From positions 1 through 22,462 of the forward strand of contig CAZSIB010000015.1 of the NCBI GenBank assembly GCA_964607245.1: DNA of 22,462 nucleotides, written 5' to 3'. Source of the DNA: CAZLPZ01 sp964607245 (GTDB lineage: Bacteria > Pseudomonadota > Alphaproteobacteria > Micavibrionales > Micavibrionaceae). A program made the translations under genes and the position numbers. The notes below the pieces were generated by a model, which saw only the letters and a list, made by a program, of their open reading frames with translations, had not been told where the DNA came from and did not search any database. Position 1 is the first letter of the stretch, and each line of letters opens with the position of its first letter. This document shows, one piece after another, positions 6,683 through 14,504 of this stretch.

Positions 6683-7360
6683 CTACGGGCACGCAGGTTC
6701 ACCGACGCCGTCACGCACCATCCAGTACCGGAAACACAACGATCCACTGGGGCAGGAGATGGTCGATACCCCCGTCTCCATATCCACCGCGCCACCCGAG
6801 GCGTCAATCACATCGGCTTCACATTCCGAATATTGATCATCGAGTTTATCCAGCGCCGCGGCCAGAAACGCATCGGTTTTATCCGTTTCGATCCAGAAAA
6901 ATATGCCGTCCCGGCCGTTGTAATATTTCCAGTCCCCAAAAAGATCGGGCGGGACCGGCAAAAATTTGCCCGCCGCGCCTGAAAAAATATCGGCATGGTT
7001 TGCATCATCGCCGGGATTTCCGGGGCAACGCAGGTTTTTAACCTTGTTATCTGCATCGGGGCTCGTCAAATGGGTCGAGTTCGGTTTAATAGGATAAGGG
7101 GCCGTTGCATCGGGATCCGTGCCGCCCCCAGACGTATCAATCGTTGAATCCCCCGCCGGATAGGTGAGCACACATTCCTGAATGGCCGCCTGGATATATG
7201 CCGCCTGATCCTTAATCGCTGTTGTCGTTTTAAAAATATTTTGTGATTGGGATTGCTGGCTTGACGGCTCCATAAAGGCAACGGTCAACGCCGCCAAAAG
7301 GGCCACCGCGATAAGGATATAGACAAGCGCGCTGCCTTGCTCGGATGAGCGTTGTGTCAT
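6683..7360 (-). CDS. Pilin-like / minor pseudopilin-like protein A
   Basis: About 225 residues from the ATG at 7360, which follows GGAAAG; a TTG start at 7375 would coincide with that ribosome site. A short polar leader (MTQRSSEQG) is followed by a hydrophobic helix (SALVYILIAVALLAALTVAF), the shape of type IV pilin-like proteins inserted in the inner membrane and cut by the prepilin peptidase after Gly. The usual Glu at +5 of the mature protein is absent. The rest is a Cys-containing exported domain with GKFLPVPPDLFGDWKYYNGR and paired cysteines near the C-terminus (ISCPSGSLCF), suggesting disulfides. It is last in the minus-strand pilus cluster and related in layout to its upstream neighbour. 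It may be a tip or minor subunit rather than the main fibre protein. Confidence 0.7.
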   Translation of the reverse strand: MTQRSSEQGSALVYILIAVALLAALTVAFMEPSSQQSQSQNIFKTTTAIKDQAAYIQAAIQECVLTYPAGDSTIDTSGGGTDPDATAPYPIKPNSTHLTSPDADNKVKNLRCPGNPGDDANHADIFSGAAGKFLPVPPDLFGDWKYYNGRDGIFFWIETDKTDAFLAAALDKLDDQYSECEADVIDASGGAVDMETGVSTISCPSGSLCFRYWMVRDGVGEPACP

Positions 7361-7454
7361 GTTCTTTCTTTCCAAAGAAAAAGACGGGGACGAAACAAGT
7401 CAATCATGGTGAAAGACTTTTGCACCCCCGCCCTAACCGGATGATCCGAAGGAC

Positions 7455-8174
7455 TTACCGCTCGGACAAAACCTGGTAATACACGTAAACGCTATCGCTT
7501 GCCTCAAAACATCCGAAAGGATACCCTGCAAGGGCCGTCCCCGTCGACGCGCCACTCCCGATAATTGCTGTTTCGTTCGGAATCGTTTCTGAATCACCAT
7601 CATCATAAAGCTCATCCACATCTGTTGATGCGATACCGGACGTTGTTGGAATTGTTGTACCAATCCCGACTTCTTCGTTCACTTTTTTACAAATAGCTTG
7701 TTTAATACCGGGGAGGAAAGCGATAAATTCATTTCCATCGGGGTCTGTCGCGGTTGTCGTGCCGATGTTCTTGACTTCAAAATTGGGGTTAAAATACCAC
7801 GTCCCGGGGGTATTGCTGGTCATGATATTTACACTGGCCTGGGTATAGGCGGCAGCCCCTCCATCCGGATGGAACACGCCATCTGTCGTGGTCGACAAAG
7901 CCCCAAAGGCAGAGGGCGGGTTAAATTTCAGTTCTTCGTACGTTGTGCCATCAATGATCATGCGCACAATGGCGGTTTTGACCGCTGCGGGATATTGCGA
8001 AATCTCGGCGCTGCTGATCAGGTTTGTTTCCTTCCCGGCATCACCACCCCCCGTCCGGCTGGACTGTGTAACGGCGTAAGACAGCGCCGCAAACAACACA
8101 ACCGCAATCAGGATCAGGAACAACACGTTCCCACGCTGGGTCGCAAGGTCAGAGGAATGAGTAGAATAGGTCAT
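7455..8174 (-). CDS. Pilin-like protein B
   Basis: 239 residues. Polar leader of about 15 residues (ending LATQRG), then NVLFLILIAVVLFAALSYAV as an N-terminal membrane helix, then a large exported domain (TWYFNPNFEVKNIG, FIAFLPGIKQAICKKVNEE) with a C-terminal Cys and YVYYQVL end. The layout is that of prepilin-like proteins and matches the neighbouring gene at 6683. Gly-Asn marks a likely cleavage point, but Glu at +5 is missing. The ATG overlaps the stop of the preceding gene (TGATG at 8176-8172), so the two are translationally coupled. The domain after the helix has no family I can name. Confidence 0.7.
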   Translation of the reverse strand: MTYSTHSSDLATQRGNVLFLILIAVVLFAALSYAVTQSSRTGGGDAGKETNLISSAEISQYPAAVKTAIVRMIIDGTTYEELKFNPPSAFGALSTTTDGVFHPDGGAAAYTQASVNIMTSNTPGTWYFNPNFEVKNIGTTTATDPDGNEFIAFLPGIKQAICKKVNEEVGIGTTIPTTSGIASTDVDELYDDGDSETIPNETAIIGSGASTGTALAGYPFGCFEASDSVYVYYQVLSER

Positions 8175-8761
8175 CAGTTTTCTCCAGATGAAGGTGACGA
8201 TGTCGGGATATAATTTTTCGAATCAGCAACAGGCTTGTCGATATTAATTTTATTGATTTTTAGAGAAATAGAAAGATGGTTTTGTTTACATTCGCGCCCC
8301 ACGCACATTTTATCCATATCGACCTTCCAGTCCTCGGCGCCATTTTGCACCTGAAGCACCGCCTCGCGGAAAAGGTTAAAGGCCAGGGTTTGCCGCCCCG
8401 TAATCGTCACGACATTGCCTTGGGACCGCGCATCAAGATCTTTATAAGAAGACGTAATCTTTTTTACGAGTTTCGTGACCGTATCTTGATCAATCGCGAC
8501 TTCTTTCAAGACGGGCACGATTGGTTTTAACGCCTTGGCATCTTGTAACTGAGCCCGAAGGTTATTGAGATCTTGCGCCTTGACGGCGGTAAAAAGACCT
8601 AAAATCCCAACAAAAGCCCAGGCCACCCCTGCCGCAATCAAGACCGTACGCCCTGCATTTTGAGGAAGTTTCTCAAGAAAATGGTTTAAGTCATTGAACG
8701 CAGACGGTGAAGTGTACCGCGCGAGTGTCTTATAATCGATGGACTTCCAATCTAGTGCCAT
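8174..8761 (-). CDS. Single-span inner-membrane assembly protein (GspM/PilO-like)
   Basis: 195 residues: a cytoplasmic N-terminus of about 38 residues, one membrane helix (VLIAAGVAWAFVGILGLFTA, about 40-60), a short coiled-coil-like stretch (DLNNLRAQLQDAKAL), then a periplasmic domain with two Cys (CVGREC). This matches the layout of the alignment-complex proteins GspM or PilO, which link the ATPase/platform to the secretin. Sequence similarity is not strong enough for a firm name, so the call rests on layout and neighbours. The start follows AAGGTGG. It is the first gene after the internal promoter at 8786-8819. Confidence 0.55.
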   Translation of the reverse strand: MALDWKSIDYKTLARYTSPSAFNDLNHFLEKLPQNAGRTVLIAAGVAWAFVGILGLFTAVKAQDLNNLRAQLQDAKALKPIVPVLKEVAIDQDTVTKLVKKITSSYKDLDARSQGNVVTITGRQTLAFNLFREAVLQVQNGAEDWKVDMDKMCVGRECKQNHLSISLKINKINIDKPVADSKNYIPTSSPSSGEN

Positions 8762-8785
8762 GTCCCCACCTTAATTCCTATTCTT

Positions 8786-8819
8786 ATTATAGGATACGAC
8801 TTTATATTTAAAATCGTAT
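8786..8819 (-). promoter_or_regulatory. Internal promoter with overlapping palindrome
   Basis: Minus-strand TATAAT (8791-8786) is an exact -10 box about 24 bases from the start at 8761. Directly upstream, 8794-8819 is an 11-bp inverted repeat with one mismatch (ATACGACTTTA on the plus strand and TAAAATCGTAT) around 4 bases. It occupies the -35 region, where no good -35 box exists. A regulator-dependent or repressible promoter for the last three genes is likely. Confidence 0.55.
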
Positions 8820-8867
8820 TTAATTTCAATTGGTTGCGTGTAAAAATTAACTAAAATTTTAAGCATT

Positions 8868-9842
8868 TTAATTACTCCCCTGCACGCGCACACGGCCGTC
8901 TTTCTCAATCCCTTGCAAGACCTTAAATTTCACAGGCCCCCCAGACCCGGTACTATACGCCGCAGGAATAAGCGCCTCCCACGTCAATTTATCGCCCGTT
9001 TCGACCTCATATCGAACCAGCGTCCCATCAATCGTTTGAAGATAATCCAAAAGTTGTTGAATACGCACGAAATGACGCGCTGTCTTACTTTGCATCGCCT
9101 TATAAGCATTCGCGATAAGTTCCGTTGAGGCTGTATCCGTTTGCACGCGTACATCTTCCAAATTACGATCCACAAGGGCCGTCGACAGGTATAAGACGAA
9201 GAGAACCAGCAATAAAATCATATTCGCGGCAAGGCCCGAAATCAAAAGCATCCGAGTTGCCGCACGCGACAGCTTTTCCGTCCGCATGGCACGGTTCTGC
9301 CACGGCACGATCTGAGCCGCATCTGGATTGATTGCGATAAAATTCGCATCCATACTTTGGATCCGCGGCAATAAGGTTCGGGATGCCCCCACAAAAACCT
9401 GCATCCGTCCCGTTTCAGGGTCCCAACGTAGGGCCGACGCTACCCCTTCGCTTTCATAAATATAAACCGTGTCTTTATCCCAAAATTCGCTGTTCCCCGG
9501 AAGCGCCGCGGCAAGAGGACACCAACTATCCGGCGCAGAGGCGAGCGAAGCGGCCGGACAAGCCAAATACCAACAACGCCCATCCGAAACTGTATATGTA
9601 TAGTTAACTTTTTCAGTACCGCACGCTTGAGAGGCTGCATTCCAGACAGCCTCATCTTCGCGTCCCGGAACAGCCGGCACAGCGCCGCCGATCAGTTCCA
9701 TCGACAAAAATGGCCTTAGATTCCCGACGAATAACTCTGATTCTCCCGCCAAACGGTCCAAAAGACCCGGGCGCAAGGGCTCCACCGGGGGGCGCTCCCC
9801 CGTACGCGATCCCAATATCGGTGCGTTTTCAACCGTTGCCAT
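8868..9842 (-). CDS. Inner-membrane pilus/secretion assembly protein (GspL/PilN-like layout)
   Basis: 324 residues: a cytoplasmic-looking domain of about 205 residues, one long membrane helix (MLLISGLAANMILLLVLFVL, about 200-222), a helical stalk (TASTELIANAYKAMQSKTAR), and a periplasmic C-terminal domain (YEVETGDKLTWEALIPAA, FKVLQGIEKDGRVRV). Large cytoplasmic part, single span and periplasmic alpha/beta end are the layout of GspL or a fused PilM/PilN. The N-terminal region contains several Cys (SQACGTEKVNYTY, GRCWYLACP), which is odd for that role. It lies 2 bases after the platform-protein gene, so it is in the same operon. The name is by layout and context, not by a diagnostic motif. Confidence 0.55.
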   Translation of the reverse strand: MATVENAPILGSRTGERPPVEPLRPGLLDRLAGESELFVGNLRPFLSMELIGGAVPAVPGREDEAVWNAASQACGTEKVNYTYTVSDGRCWYLACPAASLASAPDSWCPLAAALPGNSEFWDKDTVYIYESEGVASALRWDPETGRMQVFVGASRTLLPRIQSMDANFIAINPDAAQIVPWQNRAMRTEKLSRAATRMLLISGLAANMILLLVLFVLYLSTALVDRNLEDVRVQTDTASTELIANAYKAMQSKTARHFVRIQQLLDYLQTIDGTLVRYEVETGDKLTWEALIPAAYSTGSGGPVKFKVLQGIEKDGRVRVQGSN

Positions 9843-9844
9843 GG

Positions 9845-11065
9845 CTATAGTTGCCCTTCCATCAAGCCGCCCATCATGCTATCCATGCTCATATTCATGA
9901 CCGTTAATGCGTAAATCGCACTACCAAACGCAATTGTAAGATAAACCCCGGTGAGCGCGAAGGCGACCCAGACGATAAGAGAATGTTTGCCGCGTGCAGC
10001 TTGTGACCGCAAATCAGCAATAGCCTCCATCACTGTAGCAACTTGAGACAAATCCGACAAGCTTGCGATTTCTAAACGTTCACTTTTACTTAACGGTGCC
10101 CGGTCAAGCGCAACCCCCAAGGCAACACCACGCGACAAATCTTCATTCGATTCAATCCAATATTGGGACACATCTGGAATATTTGTGGCCTCGGCTGATT
10201 GTTTTAACGCATCGCCAATCGGCACCTGTCCCCGCAGCATCCGCGCCGATGCCATCATACTATCCGAAAACCCAAGGTCACGCAGATAGCCCGAAATAAG
10301 GGGGATCCGCCGTACGATCCGCGCGGTGGGCCAGTCGCGCTTCCCACGATTCATAACAAAAGAAATCCCACACCAAACCAGAAAGGCACCCATCCCAAAC
10401 GCAATCCAGATGAGCAGATTCCAGGTCAGCTCCAGATTTCCGACAACACGGGTATATTTTTCAAGTTCTTCAGGGTCTTTTGGGGTATTGTTCCGAAACC
10501 ATCCCAAGATCATCCCCTTTCCCCAGAAAAGAGACTGCACAATTGAAATCACGTCAAAAGCCAGCCACGCCATCGTTCCCATGATGGCACGTGAATTTTT
10601 TCGTTTTTGGTTAATCGCGTGGATTGCGTGGGGGATCCCCTCCATCAAGCGATTCGATCGCTCACTCGCCGCAAGAATAGCCAAAATACCATGATCAAAG
10701 GCCCGTAAGGCCTTGAGTGCATCAATCACACCCAAGCCACGCGAGAGCGCCTCACGCGCGGGAGCCAGAATGTTTTGTCGCGTCGGATTGGGTTCAGATT
10801 GTATCAGTTTCCAAAGCGCAACACCGGGCGATGTTGCAATCGACCGGAATTGTATGCCCCGCAAGAGTTGAATTTGAAACCACGTGGACCGTGCCAGAAT
10901 TCGTTCCCACGGGCTACGTTCATGGGCGCGGATCGTCAGAACATATCCGCCTTTGCGTTCAACCTCATCGCGAACGTCTTCGGCTGTGGGCAGATAATAG
11001 CTCTCGACCTCGGTCCGCGCCCCCGAAGCCGTATCATAAGCAACTTCTGCAATCCATTGTTGCAT
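9845..11065 (-). CDS. Type IV pilus / type II secretion platform protein (GspF/PilC family)
   Basis: 406 residues, the normal length. This polytopic inner-membrane protein connects the assembly ATPase to the growing pseudopilus. The two cytoplasmic T2SSF helical bundles can be seen: the first at about 70-160 (ALSRGLGVIDALKALRAFDH, ILAASERSNRLMEGIPHAIH) and the second at about 270-365 (FSDSMMASARMLRGQVPIGD, ALDRAPLSKSERLEIASLSD). Membrane segments lie at about 165-190, 218-240 and 373-398, as in the family. It follows the ATPase gene by 45 bases and precedes the GspL-like gene by 2 bases. Confidence 0.85.
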   Translation of the reverse strand: MQQWIAEVAYDTASGARTEVESYYLPTAEDVRDEVERKGGYVLTIRAHERSPWERILARSTWFQIQLLRGIQFRSIATSPGVALWKLIQSEPNPTRQNILAPAREALSRGLGVIDALKALRAFDHGILAILAASERSNRLMEGIPHAIHAINQKRKNSRAIMGTMAWLAFDVISIVQSLFWGKGMILGWFRNNTPKDPEELEKYTRVVGNLELTWNLLIWIAFGMGAFLVWCGISFVMNRGKRDWPTARIVRRIPLISGYLRDLGFSDSMMASARMLRGQVPIGDALKQSAEATNIPDVSQYWIESNEDLSRGVALGVALDRAPLSKSERLEIASLSDLSQVATVMEAIADLRSQAARGKHSLIVWVAFALTGVYLTIAFGSAIYALTVMNMSMDSMMGGLMEGQL

Positions 11066-11110
11066 AAAAGAAAAATAACCTTAAATAGCAGAAAATAAGA
11101 AAGCCGAGAT

Positions 11111-12931
11111 CTAGCTTTCAAGATAGGTCAAGGCCGAGCGCGGATCAACCAAGCCTGAGCGGACCAGATCGACCAGCCCCTCGCGCCGTGTATGAACCAC
11201 CACACCCTCCTCGTGAATGATATCATTCACGTTTCTGATTAAGGTTTCGTAAATGCCGTTCCGTTGTGAGGGACCCAGATTAATCAACAACGCATCAAGA
11301 AGCAGGTTCCGCCCCCCAATCCCTGTTCTGTTACATAAATCACATCCACTTGGGTTATGTAACCTTACCTCTTGGGTGTCTTCAATGTCCAGGCGTGCAA
11401 GCTCGTCACGGTTTAATACTTTGCCAATTTTGGACCGATGCGAACACCCCTGACACAAGGTTTTGACCAAGCGTTGGTTTAAAATTGCCCGCACCTGCTG
11501 GGCCAACGTAAAGGTCAAAGACCGATCTCGTTCCGGCGGAATGAGGGACCGAAGTCGTTCAAATGTTTGGATTGCCGTATCCGCGTGCACCGTTGAAATC
11601 ACGGTATGACCCGATTCGGCGGCCTTGAGCGCCGTTTCCACAGTCGGGCCATCACGCATTTCACCGATAATAATGTAATCGGGATCATGGCGCATCGCCG
11701 CGCGAATAAGATCAGAAAATTCACCACCTGGCATCCCGGGGCGGACCTGCCACTGCGTTGTATACCGCAGTTCATATTCAATCGGATCTTCAATCGATAA
11801 GACATGCTTGCGACGACGATCAATCTGTTGCACGGCGGCATAAAGGGTCGTTGTTTTCCCCGACCCCGTCGGCCCCGACAGCATAATTAAACCCCCACCC
11901 CCTTTAATTTCGGGAGACAGGTTGCGCGACAAAAATTCTGCAACATCCGGGTGACGTTTAAAAAGATCATCAAAACTCCGCAAAGACGCTTTATCAAGCA
12001 AACGGAGGGTCAGTTTTTCACCGTCTTGCGCCTGGGGGCCTGCGGCCACACGGACATCGATATTCCGTCCCTGCCACATAAAGCTGAACCGCCCGTCTTT
12101 GGGAGTCGTCCGATCACCAAAGTTGAGACCGGCGTCCCGTTTGATCAATGTTGTTAAACGCGCCATCGCATCAGGCGGCAACAAATGCATCGGGATCATA
12201 TCGCCGTTCACACGATATCGAATCCAGTTCGGGGCCTCCGGGTTGTTATCTTGTAATAAATGAATGTCGGATGCGTGCATTTGTAACGCTTCGGCCATCA
12301 TGTCCCGTTGGAATTGGTTTAAAAGAAGACCATTATCAACATCCGAAAGCCAGATCGTCAGAGTTTTTTCACAACGATCCGCCGACAGATCATGCACGCG
12401 GCGCAAAGTAGATAAAAGTTCCGCGCGGTCCCATAACTGAACGTCTAATCGGTCCACAACAAATCCACTGCGGTTTGCCGTAGCGAGCAACGCATCTGTT
12501 TGTCGCTCATTGAGCTCATTCAATGGCGCAATCGTTAAGACCCGGTCCTTCAGCGACACCAGGTGAATCGAAAGCGGTAACCATGCCTGAACCGGAAGCC
12601 CCGCGCGCAGCAAATCTCCTGTTGCGCTTTCTCGTTGTCCCTCTTCTTCGTTCTCGGCAACACTTGTATCCGCACCCGCAAGGTCCAGCAATTGTTCCGT
12701 CGTTCGGTGAACCCCCTGATCGTGGAAAATAACCCGTTCCCGTTGGACCATATCGAGGTAACGTTCACGACCCTCGGCCGCGCGTAATTTTCGACGATCG
12801 ATCTCCTGACGCCGATCAATACCGCCCGGCGGCGACGTGCTGCCTTTCCGGCGATCCTCGGCCGGACCGCCGCGCCGATCTTGTGCGGCGGCGTTTTCTG
12901 TTGGTGGTTCAGTTGACGGTGTATCAGGCAT
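11111..12931 (-). CDS. Pilus assembly / secretion ATPase (GspE/PilB family)
   Basis: 606 residues. Hexameric ATPase driving pilin extraction. Walker A GPTGSGKTTTLYAA (about 350-363), Asp box SIEDPIEYEL, Walker B IIIGEMRD (about 420) and the His box HTVISTVHADTA are all present. A CQGC (about 495) and CDLC (about 530) pair forms the zinc site typical of GspE/PilB and absent from PilT retraction ATPases, so this is an extension ATPase. The N-terminus (about 1-60) is disordered and repeats DRR (DRRGG, EDRRKG, IDRRQEIDRRKL). The C-terminal end (REGLVDLVRSGLVDP) is typical. It starts 21 bases after the exported ASH-repeat gene. No PilT homologue is visible here. Confidence 0.93.
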   Translation of the reverse strand: MPDTPSTEPPTENAAAQDRRGGPAEDRRKGSTSPPGGIDRRQEIDRRKLRAAEGRERYLDMVQRERVIFHDQGVHRTTEQLLDLAGADTSVAENEEEGQRESATGDLLRAGLPVQAWLPLSIHLVSLKDRVLTIAPLNELNERQTDALLATANRSGFVVDRLDVQLWDRAELLSTLRRVHDLSADRCEKTLTIWLSDVDNGLLLNQFQRDMMAEALQMHASDIHLLQDNNPEAPNWIRYRVNGDMIPMHLLPPDAMARLTTLIKRDAGLNFGDRTTPKDGRFSFMWQGRNIDVRVAAGPQAQDGEKLTLRLLDKASLRSFDDLFKRHPDVAEFLSRNLSPEIKGGGGLIMLSGPTGSGKTTTLYAAVQQIDRRRKHVLSIEDPIEYELRYTTQWQVRPGMPGGEFSDLIRAAMRHDPDYIIIGEMRDGPTVETALKAAESGHTVISTVHADTAIQTFERLRSLIPPERDRSLTFTLAQQVRAILNQRLVKTLCQGCSHRSKIGKVLNRDELARLDIEDTQEVRLHNPSGCDLCNRTGIGGRNLLLDALLINLGPSQRNGIYETLIRNVNDIIHEEGVVVHTRREGLVDLVRSGLVDPRSALTYLES

Positions 12932-12952
12932 TCAAGATAAACCCTTTTTCGG

Positions 12953-14504
12953 TCACGGCGTCGTCGCAGGCGTTGCGGCTGTGCCTTCAGTCGATGTTGA
13001 TGTTGTGGATGCGCTTGCCGCCGCATCCACACTTGCTGCTGTTGCCGCGGTATTCGCCCGACTTCCGGTCGAGAGCGACCGATCAAACATCAACAAAACA
13101 CGGTCATCATCGGTGATCATCTCGACGCCACTTTCAACAATATTCACGCGCCATTTCACTCCGCCCAAGGATATTTGTTGGTGATTAAGCACAACACGAC
13201 TTCCGCCGGGACCATTGATAATCGCACGCGTTGGCGCATGCGACGACACGACATAACCTTGAAGAATTTGGGATTTATCGGCAACGCTTCGATATTCGCC
13301 GTTCCGTGCGACGATTGTCTTGCTATCGCGATTATAGGTCTTTGTCGCCGTCCCACTCACGGGAATAACCAAGACACCGCGCGCCCCGTCATGCACAATT
13401 TGCAAATCATCCCGCATGGCACTGGCCCGAATCGGCGACCACATGACCGTCAATGCACAAGCTTCGACCGGGGCCAAAACGCGGCCCTGAACACAGCCAT
13501 TCCGACTGAGGGTTAAACCGGTATCTGCGCCGGATAAACCAATCTTTTGAAGTTCCAAATCGGCGTCACCAACGTTCACAAGCGACAGTGTATACGACGC
13601 CTCGGAATCAANNNNNNNNNNCAACAGCCGTTCCAAAATCAACCTTCTCCTCGGACGCAACCAGAACACCTTTACCTGGAATTGTGGTCGGGAACATCGC
13701 AGCTTTTTCATTCACGGATGGTTCGAACATGCCTTTTACAGGAATACTCGTCACACCCGTCGATCCGCTGTGTTGAACAACAATAAATCCTTCAGAGGGG
13801 CCCTTTTGCTTGGGTGACCACGACAAGGACACCAAGCACGCCTGCCCGGTCGCTAACTTATCGCAATTCGTCTCAAGATTATATTCAGCATTCGAGGATG
13901 CCTGAAGAGTCACGTCCTTCACAGTAAGTTCGCCAGAGGTCACATTCCGGAGTACAATCGACCGAATGAGCGGCTTACCCGAATTAAGTGTCCCAAAATC
14001 AATACTATCCGGTACAGGTTGCACATCGGGCTTGACCTGTTGATCGCCTTCTTTGCCGGAGGCGACCGTACCGCGGACCGTTGCTGTCACAATCCGCGTC
14101 CGGCCCGAATGACGGACCAACATTTCAACCCGCCACGGGCCTGTTTGAAAGGCACTGACCGACAAGGCAATCGGGCATTCCGCCCCGGACGGCAAGGGTT
14201 CCTTTGCGCAATCATTCATCGCAACAGACGCCGTGATCGTGGATGATGGATACAAATTCACCGCTCCGATATCCAAAGGCTGGGATGTCGTATTGCGGAA
14301 CAGCACAACAACTTGTGACGTCGCCCCAACAGAAATCTCCCCCCCGTCGACGTCGGGTTTAACAGGCTCTAATCCCATCCCAGATGCCCCTGCCGCCACA
14401 CCGGCACCTCGTGAACCTGGATCATCAAAAGCGGTTGCAAAAACAGGTGCCGCACAGAAGAGCGTGAGGATTAAGAAAGAAGAAAGTTGTACGTATTTTT
14501 TCAT
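12953..14504 (-). CDS. Exported protein with three ASH/Ig-like repeats and a PilP-like C-terminus
   Basis: About 512 residues once the 10-N join is closed. The signal peptide (MKKYVQLSSFLILTLFCAAP, cleavage after VFA) sends it to the periplasm. Three Ig-like repeats of the ASH/choice-of-anchor type follow at about 50-150, 160-265 and 285-385, with DFGTLNSG and DFGTAV strands, NxxSxxL turns, cysteine pairs (CAKEPLPSGAECP, CDKLATGQACLVSLSWSP) and terminal VxGT. A domain at about 400-470 (ILQGYVVSSHAPTRAIINGP, ISLGGVKWRVNIVESGVEMI) resembles PilP of type IVb pili, which binds the secretin; this match is moderate. The end is low-complexity Ala/Ser/Thr. Its ATG overlaps the secretin stop (4 bases), so the two are coupled, consistent with a secretin partner. 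Confidence 0.75.
13612..13621. other. Assembly join (10 N) inside the ASH-repeat gene
   Basis: On the minus strand GGCTGTTG precedes and TTGATTCC follows the Ns. Overlapping the shared TTG gives FGTAVDSEASY and restores both the frame and the expected length of the third repeat, so probably nothing is missing. Confidence 0.85.

Noticed and set aside
12837..13184. Plus-strand open frames opposite the ATPase start and ASH-protein end
   Set aside because: They are shadows of repeated Ala/Thr/Ser codons in the minus-strand gene.
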